64,000 bases of DNA from Christensenellaceae bacterium (GCA_022510815.1 JAFLST010000002.1:72921-136920); one strand, 5' to 3'. Positions 36,907-46,542 are shown, numbered from the stretch's first letter. Made by a program: numbers and translations. Notes: generated from the sequence alone by a model not told the origin.

Positions 36907-37560
36907 ATGGCAGTCAAAGCTGCGCTGTTTGATTTGGACGGAACGCTGACGAACACGCTCGACGACATAGCGAACGCGATGAACCGGGCGCTGCGCCTCC
37001 ATGGCCTGCCGGAGTTTCCTGTGAACGACTACCGCTATCTGGTCGGCGACGGCGTGAAAAAGCTGGCGGAGCGTGCCAGCCGGGGCCGGACGGAGCTGGA
37101 GGACAGCGTTCGCAGGGAATATCAGCAATACTATCAGGCGCACACGCAGGTGCTGACAGCTCCCTATGATGGCGTGCCGGACATGCTGCGCGAGCTGCAG
37201 CGCCGGGGAGTTCGGCTGGCGGTTTTTTCCAATAAGCCCCATGCGGATACCTGCGGAGTTGTGGCGCATTATTTCCCGGATGTGGCATTCGATATCGTGC
37301 GCGGACAGATGGAGGGCGTCCCGGTGAAGCCGGATCCCGCGGGTGCGTTGGCCATCGCGGAGGCTATGGCGATCGCTCCGGATGAGTTTGTTTATCTGGG
37401 GGATACGGGCACCGACATGCGCTGCGCCGTAAACGCGGGCATGCGGCCTATTGGGGTGCTGTGGGGCTTTCGCACGGCGGAAGAGCTGCTCGAAAGCGGC
37501 GCGGAGGCTCTGCTGGAGCATCCGTCCCAGTTGATGGGACTGCTTGGAATGTCAGATTGA
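36907..37560 (+). CDS. Phosphoglycolate phosphatase-like HAD hydrolase
   Basis: ALFDLDGTLTNTLDDIANAMN, AVFSNKPH, VYLGDTGTDMRCAVNAGM; start at 36907 after gaggaac. Confidence 0.88.
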   Translation: MAVKAALFDLDGTLTNTLDDIANAMNRALRLHGLPEFPVNDYRYLVGDGVKKLAERASRGRTELEDSVRREYQQYYQAHTQVLTAPYDGVPDMLRELQRRGVRLAVFSNKPHADTCGVVAHYFPDVAFDIVRGQMEGVPVKPDPAGALAIAEAMAIAPDEFVYLGDTGTDMRCAVNAGMRPIGVLWGFRTAEELLESGAEALLEHPSQLMGLLGMSD

Positions 37561-37594
37561 CCCAATTTTCTTTGTAACAAAATCGTAATTTCTG

Positions 37595-37623
37595 TTTACA
37601 AAACCGATAAAGTATGCTATACT
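37595..37623 (+). promoter_or_regulatory. Promoter TTTACA-17-TATACT
   Basis: -35 37595-37600, -10 37618-37623 with TGC extension. Confidence 0.65.
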
Positions 37624-37666
37624 ACAATCCGATGTACAATCCTCGATTTCCGGGAGGCCAAATGCC

Positions 37667-40600
37667 ATGAAGATGAAGCGGTTGATCAGCGTGCTGCTGG
37701 TCCTGACGATGACATTCTCGATGATCACAGGCGCCTTCGCGGCGGACGACAAGCTGCGCTACAATGACAGGGGCGCTGCGGTGACGCAGCTCCAGCAGAT
37801 GCTCAGCCAGCTTGGATACGCGGTCACTGTGGACGGCGTGTTTGGTCCGGGCACCGAGACGGCGGTGAAGACCTTTCAGGTTGCGAACGGCCTGAAAGTG
37901 GACGGCATCGCCGGTTCCTCGACCCTGAGCCTGCTCCGGACTCTGACGGGTACGACCGGGTCGACGCAGCCCTCCCAGAGCGGCACCGCGCAGAGCATGT
38001 TTGGCGGTGATTATACGCCCATGCGGCCCGGCGAGTCGAGCGGTCGCGTCCGCGTCCTGCAGAAGGCCCTGAACACGCTGGGCTACAATGCCGGCACGGA
38101 GGACGCCGTCTATGGCAAGGGCACTGAAGCGGCGGTTCGCTGGTTCCAGCAGATTCAGAATCTGACGGTGGACGGCAAGGCAGGCGCGAACACCCTCAAG
38201 CGCATTGAGAGCTTCTTCAATGCCGACGGCACTCTGCGCTCGGATTACACGCCGCCCACGGCAACAGCTGCTCCTTCTGTGACGACTGCTCCCGGCGTGA
38301 CGGGTGTGGGACTCTTTGGCGGCAATTACACCAAGATGATTCGCGGCGAGGTGAGCAGCCGCGTGCGGGTGCTGCAGAACGCTCTGATTGCGCTGGGCTA
38401 CAGCGTCGGCACGGCGGATGCGGTGTATGGCACCGGCACGGAAGCGGCTGTGCGCCTGTTCCAGATCATGGAGAACCTGACGGTGGACGGCAAGGCGGGC
38501 GAGAACACCCTCCGCCGCATCGAGAGCTATTTTAACGCTGATGGCACGCTGCGCTCCGATTACACGCCTCCGTCCAATCTGCCCACCTCCGCGCCCACGA
38601 CGGCTCCCTCCGTCAGCGGCAGCGCTCCGACGCGCACTCTCCGTCCCGGCGATTCGGGCGATGACGTGCGCAGCGTGCAGGCCCGCCTGCAGCAGCTGGG
38701 CTACTACACCGGCGTGCTGGACGGCAAGTACGGCACTGGCACGACCTCTGCCGTGTATCAGTTCCAGCTTCGCAACAACATCAACGCGGACGGCAAGGCT
38801 GGCACGGTGACCAACGCGATCCTGTTCAGCCAGAATGCCATTCCTGCGGCCAGCACCACGACCGCTGCTCCCGCGACTGCCGCGCCTGCGACGAACGCTC
38901 CGGCAACCGACGCGCCCGCGGCCACCCAGACGCCCGCACCCCAGTACAGCGTCCCGACGCGCATCCTGCGTCCCGGCGACGAGGGTGAGGACGTGCGCAA
39001 TGTGCAGGCCCGCCTGCAGGAGCTGGGATACTATACCGGCATTCTGGACGGCAAGTACGGCACGGGCACGACCAACGCGGTCTATCAGTTCCAGCTCCGA
39101 AACGGCATCAATGCGGACGGCAAGGCTGGCACGGTGACCAATGCCATCCTTTTCAGCCAGAACGCGGTATCCGCCTCGGCGACCGCTGCCCCCGCCACTT
39201 CAGCGCCCACGACGGCCCCGGCGACCGGCGCGAATCTGTTCGGCGGCGTCTATACCAAGATGATCCGCGGCGAAGTGAGCAGCCGCGTGCGCATTCTCCA
39301 AAATGCTCTGATCGCGCTGGGTTACAGCATCGGCGCGGCGGACGCGGTCTACGGCACAGCGACTGAAGCGGCTGTGCGGCTGTTCCAGCAGCGCTTTGGT
39401 CTGACCGTGGACGGCAAGGCAGGCGAAAACACCCTGCGAATGATCGAGAGCTGCTTCAACGCGGACGGCACGGTCAAGTCCGACTATGCGCCTTCCACGA
39501 CCGCTGCTCCCACGCTGCCGGGGGTGACGCCCTCGCTGACCATGCCCAGCCGCACCCTGCGCCCCGGCGATGAGGGCGAGGATGTGCGCAACGTGCAGGC
39601 CCGCCTGCAGGAGCTGGGTTACTACACCGGCACGCTGGACGGCAAGTATGGCACTGGCACGACCAGCGCGGTCTTCCAGTTCCAGCTCAAGAACGGTATC
39701 TATGCGGACGGCAAGGCCGGTACGGACACCAACATGCGCCTGTTCAGCGACAGCGCGGTAGCTGCCAACGGTACGACCGCGACGCCCTCTACTGCGCCGA
39801 CTGTCACCCCGCCGGCAGAAACGACTGCTGCCCCGACGACGGTACCGACCGCTACGCCCACGCCCACACCGCAGTACACCATTCCCACGCGGACCCTGCG
39901 CCTTGGCGACACGGGTGAGGATGTCCGCAGCGTGCAGAGCCGCCTGCAGTCGCTGGGCTATTACGGCGGCGTGATTGACGGCGTGTATGGCTCCGGCACG
40001 GTGGCGGCGGTGATAACCTTCCAGCAGGTTCATAACCTGAACGCGGACGGCAAGGCGGGCACAGCGACCAACGCGATTCTGTTCAGCGACAAGGCGATAC
40101 CCGTGGCCGGCAGCGCTTCCGGCAGCACGCCCACCACCAACCCGGCGACCAACATGACGCTCAAGAAGGGCGACAGCGGCGAATATGTGACTCAGCTTCA
40201 GAAGGCGCTGCTGAACCTTGGCTACACTGTCAACACCAACGGCTCCTATACCAACGAGACGGTGGCGGCGGTCAAGCAGTTTCAGACCGCCAACGGCCTG
40301 AACGTGGACGGCATTGCGGGCCCCAACACCCTCACCAAGCTGTATTCGGGCACGGCTGCGGGTCCGAGCGCATCGACAAGCGGCCCCGGCACGACGACTG
40401 CCGGCGTGATGAGCAATCCGCCGTCCAACTCGCAGATTCAGCTCCTGCACTGGTATAACGACATCAAGCCGAATCTCTCCGGACGGCCGATCGTGCAGAT
40501 CTATGACCCGGCTTCCGGCCTGACATGGAACATTCAGATATTCTCCAAGGGCCAGCATGCCGACGGCGAGCCGCCGACGCTGCAGGACACCCAGATCATG

Positions 40601-40891
40601 TACAAGGCCTTTGGCAACCAGTTCACTTGGAACGAGAAGCCTGTCTTCGTAAAGCTGCCCAGCGGCGGCTGGTGCATCGCTTCCATGCACGACAGGCCCC
40701 ATGAGGCGGACATGATCAGCCCCAGCATCAATGGCTTTGAGATCCCCGGCGATTCCGGCGGACACCTGTGCATCCATTTCCCGCGCGACATGGCTGAGAC
40801 GGAAAAGAACGCCCCGAAGAACGGCGTCCGTCATCAGAACGATATCCGCAAGAAGTGGAAGGAAATGACCGGTCAGGATATCCCGTGGTAA
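37667..40891 (+). CDS. Secreted peptidoglycan-binding protein with nine PG_binding_1-like repeats and a C-terminal His/Cys-rich domain
   Basis: Signal peptide MKRLISVLLVLTMTFSMITGAFA; repeats such as LRPGDEGEDVRNVQARLQELGYYTG.LDGKYGTGTTSAV.QFQ; C-terminal KGQHADGEPPTLQDTQIM...SMHDRPHE...GGHLCIHFP. Confidence 0.92.
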   Translation: MKMKRLISVLLVLTMTFSMITGAFAADDKLRYNDRGAAVTQLQQMLSQLGYAVTVDGVFGPGTETAVKTFQVANGLKVDGIAGSSTLSLLRTLTGTTGSTQPSQSGTAQSMFGGDYTPMRPGESSGRVRVLQKALNTLGYNAGTEDAVYGKGTEAAVRWFQQIQNLTVDGKAGANTLKRIESFFNADGTLRSDYTPPTATAAPSVTTAPGVTGVGLFGGNYTKMIRGEVSSRVRVLQNALIALGYSVGTADAVYGTGTEAAVRLFQIMENLTVDGKAGENTLRRIESYFNADGTLRSDYTPPSNLPTSAPTTAPSVSGSAPTRTLRPGDSGDDVRSVQARLQQLGYYTGVLDGKYGTGTTSAVYQFQLRNNINADGKAGTVTNAILFSQNAIPAASTTTAAPATAAPATNAPATDAPAATQTPAPQYSVPTRILRPGDEGEDVRNVQARLQELGYYTGILDGKYGTGTTNAVYQFQLRNGINADGKAGTVTNAILFSQNAVSASATAAPATSAPTTAPATGANLFGGVYTKMIRGEVSSRVRILQNALIALGYSIGAADAVYGTATEAAVRLFQQRFGLTVDGKAGENTLRMIESCFNADGTVKSDYAPSTTAAPTLPGVTPSLTMPSRTLRPGDEGEDVRNVQARLQELGYYTGTLDGKYGTGTTSAVFQFQLKNGIYADGKAGTDTNMRLFSDSAVAANGTTATPSTAPTVTPPAETTAAPTTVPTATPTPTPQYTIPTRTLRLGDTGEDVRSVQSRLQSLGYYGGVIDGVYGSGTVAAVITFQQVHNLNADGKAGTATNAILFSDKAIPVAGSASGSTPTTNPATNMTLKKGDSGEYVTQLQKALLNLGYTVNTNGSYTNETVAAVKQFQTANGLNVDGIAGPNTLTKLYSGTAAGPSASTSGPGTTTAGVMSNPPSNSQIQLLHWYNDIKPNLSGRPIVQIYDPASGLTWNIQIFSKGQHADGEPPTLQDTQIMYKAFGNQFTWNEKPVFVKLPSGGWCIASMHDRPHEADMISPSINGFEIPGDSGGHLCIHFPRDMAETEKNAPKNGVRHQNDIRKKWKEMTGQDIPW

Positions 40892-40897
40892 ATCCCG

Positions 40898-40935
40898 AGA
40901 GGGGACTTTCGCAGAGAAGGTCCCCTCTGCTTTTT
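40898..40935 (+). terminator. Terminator
   Basis: AGAGGGGAC / GTCCCCTCT (40898-40906/40920-40928) then GCTTTTT. Confidence 0.8.
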
Positions 40936-41027
40936 GCCGCGCGGGTATGGCGTCAATGAGTATAGCTGTTCCGGCTCTATCAATTGGCGGGGAAATGCGC
41001 TAAGATCTTCTTGAAAGGAGGAAGGAC

Positions 41028-41759
41028 ATGAAGTACGAGAACGGCAGGGACCTGTTCCCGGAGAAGCTGCTCAGGCAGATTCAGAAATACGCCGCGGGCA
41101 AGCTGGTGTACATTCCCGCGGGCGACTTCAAACGCTCGTGGGGCGAGTCGTCGGGGTACAGGCGTTACCTTTCCGAGCGCAACCGGGAGATGAAGGCGAA
41201 GTTCAAGGCGGGCGCGGACATTGAGCAGTTAGCCGACGTATACTGCATGTCCGTTGAATCCGTCAAAAGGATTGTCTACTCGAAGAAGGAGGTCTGCATT
41301 TTGGATTATCAATGCACATTGTCATCCGCCAAAGCATATGCCGCCGCGGGTCGGCTGGAGGAGTGGGTGCATGCCTATCTGCTGTCCGATGGGGACAACA
41401 AGGAGTTTTCCGACGGGCTGAAGCTGTTTGACCGGTACTTCCTCGGGCCTGTCAGGATGCCGCTGAACCTGTTCACGCGCTGCTATGGCCCGGAGGAGAA
41501 CATGAAGTTCCGCACGGACAGCGTGGAATGGTTTGAGCTGTGTGTCGGAAAGCTGATGGAGGTGATCCGGCAGGAAGCTGACATGCCGCCGCTGATCGTT
41601 CATTATGTCGACGGCGGCTTTGAGCTCAACGACGGCAACAACCGCCATGAAGCCTACAAGCGGCTCGGCATCCCGGAGTATGACGTGATCGTCTGGATCA
41701 CCAAAAAGTGGGAATACGACGAGTTTCTGGAGAAATTCGGAAAATACCTGACGGCATAA
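41028..41759 (+). CDS. CD3324-like HTH fused to ParB/Srx-like domain
   Basis: N-term MKYENGRDLFPEKLLRQIQKYAAGKLVYIPAGDFKRSWGESSGYRRYLSERNREMKAKFKAGADIEQLADVYCMSVESVKRIV; C-term PPLIVHYVDGGFELNDGNNRHEAYKRLGIPEYDVIVW. Confidence 0.65.
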   Translation: MKYENGRDLFPEKLLRQIQKYAAGKLVYIPAGDFKRSWGESSGYRRYLSERNREMKAKFKAGADIEQLADVYCMSVESVKRIVYSKKEVCILDYQCTLSSAKAYAAAGRLEEWVHAYLLSDGDNKEFSDGLKLFDRYFLGPVRMPLNLFTRCYGPEENMKFRTDSVEWFELCVGKLMEVIRQEADMPPLIVHYVDGGFELNDGNNRHEAYKRLGIPEYDVIVWITKKWEYDEFLEKFGKYLTA

Positions 41760-41763
41760 AAAG

Positions 41764-41792
41764 ACGCGCGGCGGAGAGCATCCGTCGCGCGT
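41764..41792. terminator. Hairpin between convergent genes
   Basis: ACGCGCGGCGGA-GAGCA-TCCGTCGCGCGT, 12-bp stem with one G-T pair. Confidence 0.65.
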
Positions 41793-41799
41793 TCTTGCG

Positions 41800-43242
41800 T
41801 TACTGGGTGACGCGGGTCTGATTGTCCTTCAAGTATTGGAAGATATCGCCCGCAATGGGAGCCGCGGTGCTGCCGCCGCCCTCGCCGTCGGGGATGTCCT
41901 CAACCACCACAGCCAGCGCGAATGGCAGGTCGTCGTCCGCAATGTAGCCGACGAACCAGCCGTAGGTGATGGCCCTGCCATTCAGGCTGCTTTCCGCGCT
42001 GCCGGTCTTGCCGCAGACGGTCAGGCCGCTCACAGCCGCGCGGGTGCCTGTGCCGCTGGTGACAACGGAGCGCATGTAATCCTGAATCAGGGCAGCGTTG
42101 GCGGCGGTGGTGGCGGTGCGATACACCCGGGGCGAGAAGCTGGTGCGCAGAGCCCCGCTGGTGCTGGTGACCTGCCGGAGAAGCTGCGGCTCCATGATTA
42201 CGCCGTCATTGGCGATCGCCGCGGCCACGAGGCACAGGTGCATGGGGGAGGCAACGATGGCGCTCTGACCGAAGCCCGAGGTCGCCAGCTCAAAGGACGT
42301 GCGGTTCGTGGTCGGATAGACGCTGTTCTCCACGACAATATCTTTGAACAGGAAGTTGTCGTTGAAGCCGAAGGATTCCGCGGCCCGGCGGAGTGCGTCG
42401 TCTTTCATGCGAATGGCCAGCAGCGCGTAGACGTTGTTGCAGGAGACCGTGAAGGCCCGCTTGAGGGACAGGCTGTTGTGTACGGCGTTGCCGTAGTCCC
42501 GAATGGCCTGACCCGCCACGTCCAGCCCGCCGGTGCAGGCAATCTCGGTGTCCTGTATGCCGGGGAGACTGGTCAGGGCCGCGTCGGTGGTAATGATCTT
42601 GAAGCTGCTGCCCGGCGGATAGACGGACTGCGTTGCCCGGTTCCAGAAGGGCTGACCGGGATCGTTGGCCGTGGATTCAGTGATGTTCATCGGGTCGAAG
42701 GTCGGCAGACTGACCATGCCCAGCGTCTCGCCGGTGCGGTAATTCATCACGACGGCGGCGCCGTTCTTGCCGGCGGTCAGCGAATATGCCCCAAAGGCCT
42801 TGACGATCGCCGTGCACAGGCGGCTGTCGATGGTCAGGGTCACGTTGTCGCCGCGGCGGGGCTGACCGTCGAACAGGCTGTTGATCAGCTCTGGCAGGGA
42901 AGCCTGAAAGCCATAGAGATAGTTGGACTGGAAAGTCTCCACGCCATTGGATACCTGTCCCTGATCGTCGCCCAGCAGGTGCACCACGGCCCGGCGGGCA
43001 CTCTCATCGGCCTGATAGATGCGCGTCCCATCCACGGTGGTGGCCAGCACCACGCCGGAGCGGTCCAGCACGTCGCCCGCGATGACGTTTTCCTTCTGGG
43101 CACGGATGCGGGGGTTGCGGGTGTAAGCGAACCAGCGGTTGCCGTAAGTGGTGATGGCGTATCCGCCATAGACCGCTAACAGCGCGAACAGCCCGAACAG
43201 GAACAGCGCCAAGAGCTTGAACCGCAAGCGCTGTTGCTTCAT
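41800..43242 (-). CDS. Class B penicillin-binding protein (PbpA-like transpeptidase)
   Basis: ATQSVYPPGSSFKIITTDAAL (SxxK), SCNN, VCGKTGSAE (KTG). Confidence 0.93.
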   Translation of the reverse strand: MKQQRLRFKLLALFLFGLFALLAVYGGYAITTYGNRWFAYTRNPRIRAQKENVIAGDVLDRSGVVLATTVDGTRIYQADESARRAVVHLLGDDQGQVSNGVETFQSNYLYGFQASLPELINSLFDGQPRRGDNVTLTIDSRLCTAIVKAFGAYSLTAGKNGAAVVMNYRTGETLGMVSLPTFDPMNITESTANDPGQPFWNRATQSVYPPGSSFKIITTDAALTSLPGIQDTEIACTGGLDVAGQAIRDYGNAVHNSLSLKRAFTVSCNNVYALLAIRMKDDALRRAAESFGFNDNFLFKDIVVENSVYPTTNRTSFELATSGFGQSAIVASPMHLCLVAAAIANDGVIMEPQLLRQVTSTSGALRTSFSPRVYRTATTAANAALIQDYMRSVVTSGTGTRAAVSGLTVCGKTGSAESSLNGRAITYGWFVGYIADDDLPFALAVVVEDIPDGEGGGSTAAPIAGDIFQYLKDNQTRVTQ

Positions 43243-44486
43243 TCCTCGTCACCTCCCAGCAGGGCAAGGCGCGTGTCCTCCTCCAGATTATCCTCATTCA
43301 GGCTCTCGACGCCCTGCAGCAGGCCAATCAGGCACAGGCTGGATACCAGCGACGTGCCGCCATAGCTCACGAAGGGCATCGTGACGCCGGTGAGCGGGAT
43401 CAGCTTGATGACGCCGCCGATGATAACGAAGGTCTGCAGGCCCAGCATCGCCGTGCAGCCCATGGCGAGCAGGCCGTGGAAGCCGGAGCGGGCAGCCATG
43501 GCGGTGGTCGCGCCGCGCCAGATCAGCGCCACATACATCAGCAGCACGCACAGCCCGAAAATCAGGCCAAACTGCTCGCAGATGACCGCGAAAATGAAGT
43601 CTGTGTGATACACAGGGATGGTGCGCGGCGAGCCCAGCCCCAGTCCGAGACCCAGCATGCCGCCGCTGGCGATGGCCATGAGGCTCTGCACGATCTGATA
43701 GCCCGCGTTGTCATAATCGGCAAAGGGGTTGAGCCAGATGGCGACGCGCTTTTTGACATGCGCGAACATCTTGTAGCCCATGACCGCCGCGCCCGCGCCG
43801 CCGCCAAGTCCCAGCGCCGTCATGCCGAGGTTGCCCGAGGAGGCGAAGTAGTTCAGCAGCGTCACGCCGTAGTAGAGCAGCGCCGTGCCGAGGTCCTTCT
43901 GGAGCATCAGCAGGCCCAGACAGCACACGGAAAACCCCAGCCACGGGAGCATCTGTCGGCGGCTCATGAAGTGAGCGATGATGATGAGCAGGCTCAGCTT
44001 GACGATCTCGCTGGGCTGCACGGACAGGCCGCCGATATAGAACCAGTTCCGCGCGCCGTAGGTCTCCTGTCCGATTCGCAGCGGCAGCGCCAGCAGGATC
44101 AGCGACGCGGGGATCATCAGCCAGACGAGGCCGTCCCATTTGCGGATCAGCCGCACCAGATAAATGCAGATTACCATCGCGCCGAGGCCCACGCCGTAGT
44201 ACATCGCCTGATGATAGGCGTAGGACGGGTTGGTATCGTAGAGCACCAGCACGCCCAGCGCGCAGAGAAAATTGGTCAGGGACAGAATCAGCTTGTCGCA
44301 GGGGAAGAGCCGCGGGAGCCAGTCGGTGGTCAGGGAGATCATCAGGGGCACGGTGAAGGCCAGCAGCAGCCCCTGCCACGCGAAATCCCGCAGGAACAGC
44401 AGCAGAAACGCCGTGAAAAAGAACAGCTTGACCACCCGGGACAAGGGGCGGCCCAGATCGCGGACAGGACGCTCACGCTTCATCAT
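43239..44486 (-). CDS. FtsW/RodA/SpoVE-family glycosyltransferase
   Basis: Polytopic; NWFYIGGLSVQPSEIVKLSLLI, GNLGMTALGLGGG, GVTMPFVSYGGTSLVSSL. Start moved to ATG 44486 after AGGAGG. Confidence 0.93.
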   Translation of the reverse strand: MMKRERPVRDLGRPLSRVVKLFFFTAFLLLFLRDFAWQGLLLAFTVPLMISLTTDWLPRLFPCDKLILSLTNFLCALGVLVLYDTNPSYAYHQAMYYGVGLGAMVICIYLVRLIRKWDGLVWLMIPASLILLALPLRIGQETYGARNWFYIGGLSVQPSEIVKLSLLIIIAHFMSRRQMLPWLGFSVCCLGLLMLQKDLGTALLYYGVTLLNYFASSGNLGMTALGLGGGAGAAVMGYKMFAHVKKRVAIWLNPFADYDNAGYQIVQSLMAIASGGMLGLGLGLGSPRTIPVYHTDFIFAVICEQFGLIFGLCVLLMYVALIWRGATTAMAARSGFHGLLAMGCTAMLGLQTFVIIGGVIKLIPLTGVTMPFVSYGGTSLVSSLCLIGLLQGVESLNEDNLEEDTRLALLGGDEE

Positions 44487-45156
44487 GATACCTCCTGTTG
44501 ATCGGCTGCTGGGGCGCGGGAGGATAAGCGGGAGGCTCGGGCCACGCGTCCTGCGGCGGGAAATAGGTCTCCTGCGGCGGATAGGGCGCGCCGTTATAGG
44601 GCGGTGCATATCCGGGCATGGCCTCTTCCTGCGGCGGCTCCTGCTCAGGCAGGTCGGGCATGTAATCCATGGCATAGGGCGCGTCAAGGCCCGCAAAGAG
44701 CCGCAGCTTGAGCATCGCGTCGCCAACGGAGAGCAGCGAATTGTGCCGCATCGGGAAGGCCCGCGCGTCGCGGCGGTCCGCAATCAGCTCGCCGTCCACC
44801 ATGCAGGAGCAGCCCCGGCGGGGCGTCACCACCAGTCCCTGACCGTCGATGAAGACAAAGTCCAGATGCTGCCGGGCTACGCCGTCAATGGGCACGACCA
44901 CGTCGCAGGTGCGCAGATAGCCCAGCACGCCCTCCCGCGGAACAGGCAGGAAGCTGTCCTCCGGAAGGCTGTCCGAGCCTTGCAGCACCACCAGCTCGCC
45001 GATCATCCCGGCGTCCGGCAGCGTCTTGAGGCGCTTATGCTTGAGTCGCCTGTCTTTGCGCAGCCACGAGAAGGAGCGCCACACGATCAGCACGCCCAAA
45101 AAGGCGAACCAGTAGCGGCACGCCAGCGCGGCAACCGAATAAATGTCCTGTGGCAT
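44473..45156 (-). CDS. Membrane-anchored FHA-domain protein with Pro/Gln/Tyr-rich tail
   Basis: N-terminal TM; RTCDVVVPIDGVARQHLDFVFIDGQGLVVTPRRGCSCMVDGELI resembles FHA; tail PPYNGAPYPPQETYFPPQDAWPEPPAYPPAPQQP. Confidence 0.75.
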   Translation of the reverse strand: MPQDIYSVAALACRYWFAFLGVLIVWRSFSWLRKDRRLKHKRLKTLPDAGMIGELVVLQGSDSLPEDSFLPVPREGVLGYLRTCDVVVPIDGVARQHLDFVFIDGQGLVVTPRRGCSCMVDGELIADRRDARAFPMRHNSLLSVGDAMLKLRLFAGLDAPYAMDYMPDLPEQEPPQEEAMPGYAPPYNGAPYPPQETYFPPQDAWPEPPAYPPAPQQPINRRYHDEA

Positions 45157-45169
45157 AGGCGTCCTTTCA

Positions 45170-46456
45170 TCAGGTGAGCATGTCGCGGAGCTCGTGGAGC
45201 AGGGGCTTGAGGTTCTTCGGGGTCAGCGCAGGATCGCGCTGGATGGTCACGCACAGGTTTTCCGGCCGGAACACGGACTGCGCCGCGTCCAGCAGATCCT
45301 CCGTGGTCAGATCGTCGTACATCGCGGCCTGCGCGTCAAGGTCAGCGCGGGAAAGATCGTCCGCCAGCCATGCCCAGCCCATCAGGTCGCTCATGCCGGC
45401 AGGGGAGTCGAGCATCATATCATTATTGTCCGTGAACGCCAGCCGCGCCAGCTCCAGACGCACGGGCCGGATGTACATGCGCAGACGCTTGAGCAGGGCA
45501 AAAACCTTCCGCAGGCTCTCGACCAGATGCTCCTGACGCACGTCGTAGCGAATCACCAGCCGTCGGAACAAGCCCATTTCCTCCAGTGAGGAGTCAATCT
45601 CGGCCACCAGCGCCTCCTGCTCCCGGATCATCTGGAATAGCAGCGAATCGTCGCTGCCGCCGGTGATGGCGTCGAGCACCTCGCTGAGCAGCGGGAAGAC
45701 GCGCTCATCATCCAGATCGAAAGCGATGTGCACCTTGGCGTGGCTGCCCGTCTCCTCGAGCACCAGATCGGAGGCCGTGTCCCGCATACAGAAGCCCTTC
45801 GGCACCGCCTGAACAAAAGGCGGCTCATCGGTGTGGTTTTCCAGCGGGGTGAAGGCCCTGACCGCAGCGGCTTCCATTTCGTCGGTGATGTTGCCGGTCA
45901 GGCACAGGCAGGCGTTCTGGGGCTGGAAGACGGCCCGCTGCCAGCGGCGGATAGTCGCCGGGGTCATCTCCATGATGGACTCGACTGTGCCCATGCGCGG
46001 AAAAGCGCCCGCGGCGGTGCGGCGATAGCGGCGGTCGATCTGCTCCTCGAAATCGCAGTCAGCCTCCTCGATCTGCCGGAGAACAACCTGCTTTTCCGCG
46101 TCGATCTGCTCCTGCGTCCACGGAACGTCCGCGAAGAAGCGCAGGAACAGCTCCGTTGCCTGCTCAAAGAAGCGCGGCAGGACGCTCAGGTCAAAGACGA
46201 TGGCCTCCGTGTAGGTCGCGCCGCTCAGTTCTCCGCCCATCCGGCTCAGGGTGCTCTGGAGCGCGTCATGGCTCAGCTCGCCCAGTCCCCGGAAGCACAG
46301 GTGCTCCAGCAGGTGCCCGATGCCCTGATTCTGACGGTTCTCATAGAGCGTTCCGCCCTTCAGGTACAGGCCCAGATGAACGCTGTGCAGGTGTTCCTGA
46401 GGAAAGCAAAGCAGCGTCATGCCGTTGGGAAGATGGTGCTCGTGGACAGCGGCCAT
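45170..46456 (-). CDS. M16-family zinc peptidase
   Basis: GIGHLLEHLCFRG (HxxEH). Confidence 0.9.
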   Translation of the reverse strand: MAAVHEHHLPNGMTLLCFPQEHLHSVHLGLYLKGGTLYENRQNQGIGHLLEHLCFRGLGELSHDALQSTLSRMGGELSGATYTEAIVFDLSVLPRFFEQATELFLRFFADVPWTQEQIDAEKQVVLRQIEEADCDFEEQIDRRYRRTAAGAFPRMGTVESIMEMTPATIRRWQRAVFQPQNACLCLTGNITDEMEAAAVRAFTPLENHTDEPPFVQAVPKGFCMRDTASDLVLEETGSHAKVHIAFDLDDERVFPLLSEVLDAITGGSDDSLLFQMIREQEALVAEIDSSLEEMGLFRRLVIRYDVRQEHLVESLRKVFALLKRLRMYIRPVRLELARLAFTDNNDMMLDSPAGMSDLMGWAWLADDLSRADLDAQAAMYDDLTTEDLLDAAQSVFRPENLCVTIQRDPALTPKNLKPLLHELRDMLT

Positions 46457-46542
46457 CTGAATCGCCTCCCTTGCGCTGGTACATTTGTCCTTATTATACC
46501 CGATTCACGCGGCGCATGCAAGTAGAAGGGCCTTGCGCGGCG

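Noticed and set aside
37980-40140. Possible CRISPR-like or tandem DNA repeat array
   Set aside because: Periodicity is codon-aligned protein repeats of about 200 nt inside one ORF, not short repeats with unique spacers.
39200-40834. 544-aa minus-strand ORF over the PG-binding repeats
   Set aside because: Its apparent repeats only mirror the sense-strand repeat structure.
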